The position numbers were made by a program, and so were the translations under genes. From Chaetoderma sp. LZ-2023a (taxonomy: Eukaryota; Mollusca; Caudofoveata; Chaetodermatida; Chaetodermatidae), in contig CM067370.1 in the NCBI GenBank assembly GCA_034401795.1, forward strand, positions 53,556,880 through 53,620,879: a stretch of 64,000 bases of DNA. Direction: 5' to 3'. Shown piece by piece: positions 46,007-54,363 of this stretch. The notes beneath the pieces were generated by a model. It did not search any database. It saw only the letters and a program-made list of their open reading frames with translations, and was not told where the DNA came from. Within the stretch, counting starts at the first letter, position 1. Each line of letters begins with the position of its first letter.

Positions 46007-47058
46007 CTAATCGTTTGCATATCCAAAGTACAGCACCATTACTCCGACTTGTTGAGTGCCCCCTCGCTCTCCGAACAGGTTCTCAATATGAAAGCTGAGC
46101 TGGTTGCCATGGTTAGGTGGGATGTCCCTTCCTCCGAGGTGGTACTGACCTTTGAGCGCTGACTCGAGATCCTCGTGGCCACTGGTCAGGCGGAGTAAAG
46201 GATAAGACTTCGTTTGCTGTTGATAGAGACAGCAATTAGCCAGATCGCCCACCTCACCGAGAATGTTGGTCCCAGCCACTACAAGTTTGAAGTCGTCTAG
46301 CTCCCCCACCTCCTGGACCACCCCTCCCTTCTGAACCAAGACTGCTACAGCTACGCAATCCAAGGCACTTCGTTGCAATGTCAACTCTATACGCTGGTTA
46401 GCCGTGGCATGGACCTGCTGATGCTCTCGCTCCACATGTAGGATTCGTTGTCTAGAGCCCACACGTTTTAGTTCCTAGTCATTCTCATCATGCCAGACCT
46501 GAAGTCGTGGAGAGGTCATCGTTACATCCGGAAGATGTTCGGTGTACACCCGGAGGAACAGCATGTCCTGCATCAAGGCCGGGTTCACCTGTGTGTTCTC
46601 GAGGAGGGAGAAGAGCAGCACCACGACAAGTATTTCTACGTCTGGTTGTAAGTCGAATTCTGTGAAGCAACATTACATCCTACAGCATAGTACCCTTTCC
46701 CCTTCGCGTAATATGAAGGCCCACGACCCAGTGGAGCCAGGACCCAGTACTCATCGTTCACATACATGTAGGTGGTGTCCAGGGTGTTGTTGCTCTGCAT
46801 AATCTCCCACCTACTCACCACCTGCGGGAGCTCTCCCTCTTTCGCCGCTGTCCTCTTAAGCTTGAACTTGAGCGTCATGCTCCTAATCTCATGGATCTGT
46901 CCCGAGAGGGTGAAGTCGATAAACTTCCCCGCTGTGGATAAAGGGTTCGCATCATGGATACTAGGTCGAATGACTGTCAGACAGCCCTTCCGAGGATCAG
47001 TGCAGTGCGAGGCCACGGGTTCAACTGCCCCATCTGGATGCTGTACGTACCGCTGCAT
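46007..47058 (-). pseudogene. Polinton structural protein, possibly minor capsid protein
   Basis: An ATG at 47058 lies three bases after the stop of the upstream capsid-like gene, so the two look like one transcription unit. The first 140 residues (to 46636) include FTLSGQIHEIRSMTLKFKLK and NDEYWVLAPLGRG, a beta-rich pattern. A frameshift near 46635 leads into another frame, with an in-frame stop near 46473. The rest (46462-46007) ends FGYAND. Total length is about 350 residues. In Polintons the gene beside the major capsid gene usually encodes the penton-like minor capsid protein. I assign this by position and not by a clear motif. Confidence 0.45.
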
Positions 47059-47060
47059 GT

Positions 47061-48261
47061 TTAACGTCTGTATATACAGGTTTTAAATGGCGATGTTTGG
47101 TAAAGTTCTCCAGCAGATTGTCTTTGGAGGGCAGAAGAGACCAGTTGGTGGTCACAGCCTGGTGACTCGGTGCTCCAAGAAAAAACCAGTACAGCTGCTG
47201 ATTGACAGGGTCTGATGCGGAGATCCTCGACATTCACAATCATATTGCTCGGAATAAGTCCTAGGTGTGGCGATATAGTGAAGTCGAGCTTACGACGGGC
47301 CTTCTGCAAGGCTTGTTGGAACTTGGAAATGAGGCTACTGGGATCTGCAACAATGATCATGTCCGCAACGAGACTGCTGAACATGGCCTGCACCTCTTTT
47401 CTACACACCCCATCTATGGAGTGGTGCAGCTTAGTCTGGGCTGTCAGGAGACAATAACATAATGCTTCTAAGGACTGGTTGATTTGAACGATCCCTGCTG
47501 GTGTGAGCCCTGAGGTTATGTGTGGGACAAAGTATTTCCACGCCTCTGGATGGTCCTGCCTGATTCCGATGATATGCATATTCGGCACCAGTGCGCCAGG
47601 ATCTGAGTCTGGATCGAATGAGAACGTGTTTGTCTTCCGACGGCCGATTTTTCAGGGTGTTTGATAGGGGAAGCCTGAGTAGTCTCGTCTCGGGTCGCCA
47701 TACATAATGCCTAGACCGCTGTTGTCTCCACCATGGAAACGAGTCTGAGTGGGCGTTGAACTCTCGCTGGAGTCTACTGGCTGCTGAGAGGCTGTTGCTC
47801 GTTGTGCCGATGCCCGCAGTCTGCGGATCAAAATCATTCGTATCAGGCAGGCTTGCACCCAGCTGATGAAGGATTCATCTCACTGTGTAGTACACATGGA
47901 ATCTGAGACAACTGGCAATGAGCACAGCTTCGGGGGTACCAGAATGGGAGTGCAGCAAACCCACACTGACGCCGCCTCCTGCTGTGGCACACCACACAAA
48001 ATTCAGCTGTTGGTTCCAGAATGAGAGATTCGGGCCTGCCATCCAGGTATGAGCTTTCTTCGCATCCTTGATAGTGATTGCAAGGTTGGTCAGTGGTCGT
48101 GGATTGATGGAGCTGATGTGGGACAGCCCGTCGACTGTGATTCAAATAGGTGTTAGGTCCGTTATGTCATCCAGGAGACCACGTGTCGAGCGGGTCCAGA
48201 GTGTACCCAGGAGAGGCGGTTGGCTCTGGTCAATTGTCGTGAGGTTCGTCGGGAAGGACAT
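47061..48261 (-). pseudogene. Polinton major capsid-like protein, broken
   Basis: About 400 codons from an ATG at 48259-48261. There is an in-frame stop near 48143, a frameshift near 47880 and another in-frame stop near 47650. Recognisable stretches are NLSFWNQQLNFVWC with LRFHVYYTVR in the N-terminal half, and GLTPAGIVQINQSLEAL with KARRKLDFTISPHLGLIPSN in the C-terminal half. They resemble the double-jelly-roll capsid proteins encoded by Polintons. It would form the shell of a virion if Polintons make one. Identification rests on recalled family resemblance and gene context, so moderate confidence. Confidence 0.55.
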
Positions 48262-48309
48262 CTATAGTAGTCATCTTAAAGCCACTGTTCTAGCCACGGA
48301 CGCAACATA

Positions 48310-48877
48310 CTATTTGACACTGTAGAGATCTTTGATGCGGCCCAGCCGCATCTCATTTTTTAACTCATCCATGTTCATCCGCCTGCTGGAGCCTTTGCGG
48401 TATTGCTGGAGCACTTTGGGTTTCTCTGTGCGGTACAGGGTTTGGAGCTTCAATATATGGTGGTATTCTTCACCATTGACCTGCCAATCCTCGAGAGCTT
48501 TGCTGACAAACTCCTCGATAGCCCGTTGGCTGCTCTATTAGTGTTACATACTCAGCATGCTACTCCAGCTTACTGGCGATCTGACGCCGTCCAACTGCCA
48601 AGCCAGTGGCCAGGACAGTAGCGGCAAGGGTCACCCCACCCAGCGGGATAGCAACGATAGCACCCACCCCCATGCTAGACTGTTGTAGGCTGTTTTATAT
48701 CGCCTGCGTGTTTTGCTGTACTTTTCTGTCTCATGAACAAGATTCTGTCTGATGGTATCAATCTGCTGGAGTCGCCAGCCGTGGACTGTACCACCCTCCT
48801 CAGGTGCTAAAGCGGGATATAGTTCAGGCAAAAGCGGGATATAGTTCAGGCTGCTTTCACCACTCCGATTTAGTCAT
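48310..48877 (-). pseudogene. Small Polinton membrane protein, unrecognised
   Basis: An ATG at 48877 is followed by a stop after six codons and by a 20-21-bp tandem duplication (AGCGGGATATAGTTCAGGC at about 48812 and 48833). The main frame then has a charged helical region, a frameshift near 48680 into a hydrophobic stretch (VGAIVAIPLGGVTLAATVLA), an in-frame TAG near 48560 and a basic C-terminal segment ending at 48310. About 180 residues with one membrane helix. No family assigned. Confidence 0.45.
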
Positions 48878-48902
48878 GGTATACCTAGTTCTTAAACGCG
48901 AG

Positions 48903-49680
48903 CTAGCTCTGCATCACCTGTAGGATCTGCTGATGAGTCATTGTGGGATTCATCTTGGAAAGCCCGGCGAACCAAACTAGCTTGTTGGTGTGGAGACATA
49001 CCTCTATCAAACACCCCTCATCCAGAATGATGTCAGGAGCCAGTTGCTTTCGCAGCCGTGACATCTGGAACTTCACCTTGCCACCCTGATAGTACACCCG
49101 GCGTTGGTGGAATTTCTTGGATTTATACTTTTGCACCCTCTCCTCCTCCCACTGCAAAACTTCTAGACTCATCACACTCGTCATTCAAGCAATCATACAA
49201 CTTTGGCCCTACGATGCACTCCTCCTGCCGGATGAGCCTCTCATATTCTTGGACAGAGTTGTAGTCCCTTCGTCTCCTTGCCTCTCTGGCGTTCTGTTCA
49301 TACCAGCTCACCCGCTGTAGTCGCTTGCCTTCTTGTCGACAACGCATTTCCTGTACTGCTATGTCTGCCATCCCGGAGAAGGTGTGTGGCTCCTTTATCG
49401 CCTTTTTCCACAACCCGCCGAATGCTTGATAGGTTTGATATGATATCGTCGTCGTCATGATGGGGATAGGTAAATAAGTAGCAGCAGTGTAAACCCTGAT
49501 TGGGCATCCGACAGACCATCCATGCTGGTGATTTACGTGGGTGAACATGTTGGGCTGATCGCTTTCCAGTTTGCTGGTGGCTCCTGGCAGATATTCTATC
49601 ACGTTTAACCCTACTTCAGTCAGTGAGCTGTGGTAGGTACTTCCCAGTGGCGGATGTAACACATCGGCGTGTAAGTACAT
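48903..49680 (-). pseudogene. Polinton protein of unknown function, one frameshift
   Basis: An ATG at 49680 opens a 185-codon frame. It is first ordinary and globular, then highly charged (QEMRCRQEGKRLQRVSWYEQ and REARRRRDYNSVQEYERL), ending out of frame near 49130. The overlapping frame 49184-48903 continues with EEERVQKYKSKKF and IILDEGCLIEVCLHTNKLVW. Together they give about 260 residues with a basic coiled-coil-like middle. Not recognised. It is the first gene of the minus-strand block and may be divergently transcribed from the + strand gene near 49.85 kb. Confidence 0.45.
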
Positions 49681-49840
49681 GATGGAATGCTGAGCTACCT
49701 TGAAGAGAACTCATTCTATGCGACACTGAACCGCACGTCTACCAACTAGAGACGGTCTGATGACATTCTCCCCATTTTGGAGTAGCAATCGGACAATCGG
49801 CATGGTTATACACTCCGTTTAAACCCCCCTATATATATAC
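49681..49840. promoter_or_regulatory. Divergent intergenic region inside the Polinton
   Basis: Lies between the minus-strand block ending upstream at 49680 and the + strand gene starting near 49.85 kb. It contains a TATATATATACATACA tract at 49832-49847 just before the + strand ATG at 49849. Promoter role is inferred. Confidence 0.3.
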
Positions 49841-49848
49841 ATACAATG

Positions 49849-50477
49849 GAGCCTATGTGCTCACTCAACCGGTCTAGCTGATCTCGTGGACGTGTACAAC
49901 GTTGATGCTGCCAAGGCTAAGGAAAGCGATGGCAAGTCGTTCGTCCTCCAATATGTAACAGACTCCACGACATTCTCCCTCCATCCTGTCGGTGGAGATG
50001 GTGTAGAGCTGCTCACTGACCTAAAGGATGTCTCGAAGGAACATCTGGGTCGAGAGAGAGATGGGGACAAAATAGTGTTCCGCTATGACTTCCCAAAGTA
50101 GAAGTTCATCCTCCACCCCCTGATAGAACAGGCACGAGACAAGGTTGATCTTAACAATTTGGATGCTGATCTCAGCTTTCAAGTTTTAGAGCCGACTGTG
50201 AAGCATGCCTCACCGATGTCACATGATGGTGTGGTGTTGACCCTGGCGAAACAGCTGCAGGTAGTCTTAAAAAAGAACACTGTGTGGTATCGCGCTGGAC
50301 CTGGTGGTAAGTGGCGAGCGTGGGTGTCACTATATAGACCTCCAGCGGTTATTGACCTGGAGGTCACCCCACTCTCCACTGTTGTGAAGAAGGCTGGCAT
50401 GGTCCGAAAGCTTTATAACAGGGGGACATTTTTCCTGACCTATATAGGACAGGGCACAACTCTAGTTGCAGTGGATT
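49849..50477 (+). pseudogene. Unknown Polinton gene, split by the DIRS insertion
   Basis: An ATG at 49849 runs into a frameshift near 49870. The main frame then covers 49870-50477 with an in-frame TAG at 50099-50101. Features include FVLQYVTDSTTFSLHPVGG, HLGRERDGDKIVFRYDF and WYRAGPGGKWRAWVSLYRPP. The protein looks beta-rich and soluble. At 50477/50478 the second DIRS element begins, and sequence to the right of that element (57293 on) continues as open frame. I do not recognise the product. Confidence 0.45.
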
Positions 50478-50513
50478 AAACGAAATCTAGGATTTCTTTT
50501 TTCACGAGAGAGT

Positions 50514-50693
50514 TGATACTTACCTCCCTAATACTTTTGATATTGCTAAATATTGGCTTTCACTCAATAAACACTCAGATTTAAAACAGTTAGGTGCCCC
50601 TACTGGGCAGGGAGTCAGAGCGTAGTCTGGCGGATGCCAGCCCCACCACCGCGCATGCGCAGACTAGCACTTCCTCTGACTAGATTATTGGCT
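50514..50693 (-). repeat. Inverted terminal repeat, 3' side of DIRS copy 2
   Basis: Starts TGATACTTACCTCCCTAATA and includes GGTGCCCCTACTGGGCAGGG and GCGCATGCGC. Its complement is at 57101-57283. Confidence 0.92.
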
Positions 50694-51393
50694 GACACAC
50701 ATGCAACTATTAAGAGCCTGAAGACCGAGCCTCTGTGGGGTGGAGAGGCCGGGTCCGTATCTAGGGAGGTAAGTATCAACTCTCTCGTGAAAAAAGAAAT
50801 CCTAGATTTCGTTTATTTCACTTCAAGAGTATACTTACCTCCCTAATACTTTTGATATTGCCAGAATTCGAAAGTGAATCTGGCGGGAGGGAGGCGAGGT
50901 CAAAAGACCAGCTCATCCCTATACGCTTTTCTGCGTTTAAGGCACTTAAACTTCTGAAACTGTAAGAAAAAACAGTCAGGATTTGACTAACCATCGGATA
51001 ACACCACCGATGTATGAGAGATGACCGAATGTCATATGCGCTCCCCCCCCCTCCTTCCAGGGAGGAAGAGTCGACTGACCTCAATGTCCTATACGCTCTC
51101 TACGTACAAGTGCCATGTACTACAGGACAGAGACGAAAAAGCTCCATTTTCGTAACTCTCAACAATGAACCACACAAATACACAAACCATCACCATATTA
51201 ATAACGGGTAATCGTGACAATACAATCAACAACGGACAACACATGAACAAGACTGACCTTGTTGAAAAGGCTGCTGACATCATCTTCCCATTGGTAAAGA
51301 CTGATGCAGGCCCAAAAAAGTGGGTGTTTCCATAAATTAATTGTGAAATATATAAGTAATGAGGAAAAACCTCCTCAAAAAATATAAACCGAT
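50694..51393 (-). other. 3' non-coding region of DIRS copy 2 with internal complementary region
   Basis: 50763-50862 is the internal complementary region. AGGGAGGTAAGTATCAACTC through CCTAGATTTCGTTT mirrors the left end, and TTTCACTTCAAGAGTATACT mirrors the right end. The remainder up to the recombinase stop holds a C-run near 51043-51053 and no gene. Confidence 0.85.
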
Positions 51394-52569
51394 TTATTTT
51401 TTCAAAACCGACAAGGCGAGAGGATTAGAGGTGTCACGGAGATAATGGTCTGTAAAACTTGACTCACAGTGCCACTGAGCCACCGACATAATATCATCCA
51501 CAGGGACCCCATTAAATAGGGCCGTGGATGTCACTACGCCGCGGACACTGTGAGCCTTGGCCACGTCAACCTGCTTCCCGGTGGCGGATTTATGGCAAAA
51601 CTGAATGCATTCCACAATCCACCTGGAAATGGTGTCCTTAGAAGCCCTCCCATGGGGTTCAATATAAGACAACCATAACGCTGACTGGTCGGTGCGCCAT
51701 GCCGCCGTACGTTGTTTGTACCGGCGCAGCGCCCGGACGGGACACCATGCTTTAGAATTAGGATCATATCTAGTTAAAGCAGGCAAAATAATAGGTTGAC
51801 TTGGATATTTCAACGACTGATTTTTAGCCAAGAAATTAATCCTAGGTAGCAGCTTAAGGCCTTCCCCTGAAACCACAAAACGGTCATCCTCGGCTGATAA
51901 GGCATGAATTTCACTCCTACGCCTAGCCGAGGCCGCAGCAATTAAAAACACAGTCTTCAGTGTTAATAGTTTCATAGAAATGGAACTAAGTGGTTCAAAA
52001 GGCTTATCACCTAGTACTTGAAGCACTAGCGATAAACTCCAAGACGGAATCACAGGTGGATTCCTCGGTCTTAGATTGCCCATGCCTTTAATTAATACAT
52101 TCAATGTATTTACTTCATCACTTCCCCTCTTAGCCAAGCAAGGAATAACAGACATTAATGCTGATTTATAACCAGCAATAGAGTTAGGCTTGAGGCTATA
52201 GGCATCATAGAGGTGACAGAGGAAATCAGCTACTACTTGAATAGATGAATCCATTGGATCAATACATCTTTTTGAGCACCATTCTGCAAATCTGTTGATT
52301 TTATAATTATATGCTCTGGAGGTTGACCCCCTCCTGGCTTTGGCCATAAACATGGCTGCTTGCTCAGAAAAGCCCTCCTTAATTCTAGATTCCTTGACAA
52401 CATCCACGCAGTCAATCTGAACATTGACGGATTGTTGTGAAGGGCCTTGCCCTGGAAGATAATATCGTCCATCAGAGGCAGAGGAACCGGATTGCAGACC
52501 AGAAGGTCCAGCAGATCCGTATACCACGATCGGCTTGGCCAATCCGGGGCGATCAGAAGCACTTGGCAT
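51394..52569 (-). CDS. DIRS tyrosine recombinase, apparently intact
   Basis: This enzyme would integrate the circular DNA copy by site-specific recombination in the nucleus. The N-terminal core-binding domain includes EGFSEQAAMFMAKARRGST and NSIAGYKSALMSVIPC. The catalytic domain has the first Arg in SARRRSEIHAL, the HxxR pair in AHSVRG, and the nucleophile Tyr in SFTDHYLRD (codon at 51442-51444), giving the full R-H-R-Y set. I chose the ATG at 52569 (391 residues). The frame is open far upstream to 54330, but that part overlaps RT in another frame and reads as a shadow. The 5' end overlaps the RT-RNase H gene by about 340 bases. Initiation could instead involve frameshifting from the RT frame. 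Confidence 0.9.
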   Translation of the reverse strand: MPSASDRPGLAKPIVVYGSAGPSGLQSGSSASDGRYYLPGQGPSQQSVNVQIDCVDVVKESRIKEGFSEQAAMFMAKARRGSTSRAYNYKINRFAEWCSKRCIDPMDSSIQVVADFLCHLYDAYSLKPNSIAGYKSALMSVIPCLAKRGSDEVNTLNVLIKGMGNLRPRNPPVIPSWSLSLVLQVLGDKPFEPLSSISMKLLTLKTVFLIAAASARRRSEIHALSAEDDRFVVSGEGLKLLPRINFLAKNQSLKYPSQPIILPALTRYDPNSKAWCPVRALRRYKQRTAAWRTDQSALWLSYIEPHGRASKDTISRWIVECIQFCHKSATGKQVDVAKAHSVRGVVTSTALFNGVPVDDIMSVAQWHCESSFTDHYLRDTSNPLALSVLKK

Positions 52570-54326
52570 TCCTCTTGTCTGATTTTCTGAAGAATTTTTG
52601 GAATCAGGATTGCTGGAGGGAATGCGTATGCATACATTCTCCCCCAGCTGATAGCTAACGCATCTGTTGCGAAAGCGCTTGGATCCGGAATCGGAGAGAC
52701 GTACGTCGTCATCTTCGCATTCTTCTTCGTTGCGAACAAATCGATGTTGGGTTTCCCCCAATGGTCGAACAGACGATCCGCCACACATTGATTTAGTTGC
52801 CATTCCGTGGGTAAAACACTCATCCTTCGGCTCAATGAGTCTGCTAGCAGGTTTAACCTTCCCGGAATATGAACTGCTTTCAAGGTAATCTGGTGATCCA
52901 GACACCAACAAAGCAGTTTCCATGTCATCATACAGAGACTGGGCGACTTCGTTCCGCCCTGGCGGTTTATGTAAGTCACAACTGTTGAGTTGTCTGAACG
53001 AATAAGAACAATCTTGCCCTGAACTTTCTGTAAGAAATGTTCCAGGCCCAGGACTACTGCTCTTAGCTCCAGTAGATTTATATGTTCCTTTGACTGTTCC
53101 AGATTCCAAAGCCCTGATATCGTGGATTCTTCCAGGCAAGCTCCCCAGCCCTCCATCGATGCATCTGTATACACAGTCACCTGAGGGTGGGGAGGGGTTA
53201 GCAAAACCCCCAGCAAGAGATTCTCTGTATTCAACCACCATTGCAGGTGGTGAATCAGAGGCGCCAACACTGACACATTCGAGTCCAGCGAACCTGTACT
53301 CTGGGTCCATTGTGTCATGAGAAACAACTGGATCGGCCGCCTGCGTAAGGCGGCCTGAGGAATGACTGGTTCCAACGAAACCATCAACCCCAGCATTCTC
53401 AAGTAAACCCGTGCCAGGACATGACGACTGTCGCACACTGACTGAATCAATGAGATGAGTTTCTGAACTCTCTCTTGAGTAGGATAAACATATCCTGTCT
53501 CTAGATCGAAGAACATCCCCAGGTAAACAAACTTCTGGGATGGAGTCAGCTCTGATTTTGGGAAATTGATCATCCAGCCCAAGTCTGTGAGAGTTTTCAA
53601 AACAATCTCCAGATTGGCGGACAAACTTTCCCGGGTGTGCGCTTTCAACAGCCAGTCGTCTATGTACGTGTGGACTGCTATGCTTCTCCTGCGGAGGTAT
53701 GCTGTGATCGCAAGAACCACACGGGTGAAAACCCGAGGAGCCGTGGAAATTCCGAAGGGCAACACCCTGAATTCCCACTGTCTGCCCTGGAATGCAAATC
53801 TCAGGAAGCGACAGAAACTCCCGTGGATGGGGATGTGGAAATAAGCGTCCTTCAAATCTATCGACGCCGTCCACATCCCTCTCTCCAACCCCGCCAACAC
53901 CGAGCGCACCGTTTCCATCTTGAAACCGGGCGTCTCGATGAACTTGTTCAATGGCTTGAGGTTGAGAATCGGTCTCCACCCTCCGGTGCGTTTTGTTACT
54001 AAGAACAGGGTTGAATAGAAGCCCGGACACCTTTGTGCCGGCTGAATAGCTCCCTTTTGTATGAGGGAATTTATCTCCTCCTCGATACACAACCTTTGCT
54101 CTGGATCTCTCGGAATGGGAGTCCAGACTGGCACCAGAGACAGTCGCGACGGCGGGCCTGTCACCCACTCTGGATGATACCCGACGGAAAGCCATCGCAA
54201 GACTAAACGGTCCTGAGTTAACCGTTCCCACTCTTGCATGTGGTCGGCTAGCCGGCCTCCCACCGGTCCACCTAGGGCCCGCGGTGGACACGAGGCATGC
54301 AAGAGCGGCACTGTCTCCGCCGCCAT
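52233..54326 (-). CDS. DIRS reverse transcriptase-RNase H, apparently intact
   Basis: It copies element RNA to DNA and degrades the template. RT signatures in order are GGWRPILNLKPLNKF, motif A in SIDLKDAYFHIPI, motif B in GISTAPRVFTRVV, and the active site YIDD (53656-53667). RNase H follows with VYTDASMEGWGACL, NLLELRAVV, IRSDNSTVVTYINRQGG and LADSLSRR, so all expected acids are present. A C-terminal extension (GKPNIDLFATKKNAKM, LLIAPDWPSRSW) is shared with copy 1 and is usual in DIRS-like elements. The start at 54326 is the last ATG before the conserved region, 38 bases after the Gag stop. The frame is open upstream to 54614, overlapping Gag. Confidence 0.92.
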   Translation of the reverse strand: MAAETVPLLHASCPPRALGGPVGGRLADHMQEWERLTQDRLVLRWLSVGYHPEWVTGPPSRLSLVPVWTPIPRDPEQRLCIEEEINSLIQKGAIQPAQRCPGFYSTLFLVTKRTGGWRPILNLKPLNKFIETPGFKMETVRSVLAGLERGMWTASIDLKDAYFHIPIHGSFCRFLRFAFQGRQWEFRVLPFGISTAPRVFTRVVLAITAYLRRRSIAVHTYIDDWLLKAHTRESLSANLEIVLKTLTDLGWMINFPKSELTPSQKFVYLGMFFDLETGYVYPTQERVQKLISLIQSVCDSRHVLARVYLRMLGLMVSLEPVIPQAALRRRPIQLFLMTQWTQSTGSLDSNVSVLAPLIHHLQWWLNTENLLLGVLLTPPHPQVTVYTDASMEGWGACLEESTISGLWNLEQSKEHINLLELRAVVLGLEHFLQKVQGKIVLIRSDNSTVVTYINRQGGTKSPSLCMMTWKLLCWCLDHQITLKAVHIPGRLNLLADSLSRRMSVLPTEWQLNQCVADRLFDHWGKPNIDLFATKKNAKMTTYVSPIPDPSAFATDALAISWGRMYAYAFPPAILIPKILQKIRQEECQVLLIAPDWPSRSWYTDLLDLLVCNPVPLPLMDDIIFQGKALHNNPSMFRLTAWMLSRNLELRRAFLSKQPCLWPKPGGGQPPEHIIIKSTDLQNGAQKDVLIQWIHLFK

Positions 54327-54363
54327 ACACACCGGAGTGGTTCTTACCGCGGTAAGCGTCCTG

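Noticed and set aside
51394-54330. A single 978-codon open frame on the minus strand
   Set aside because: Only the last ~390 codons match a tyrosine recombinase. The upstream ~590 codons lie antiparallel in frame to the RT-RNase H gene, on the same strand but another frame. They show the skewed composition of a shadow translation in GC-rich coding DNA.
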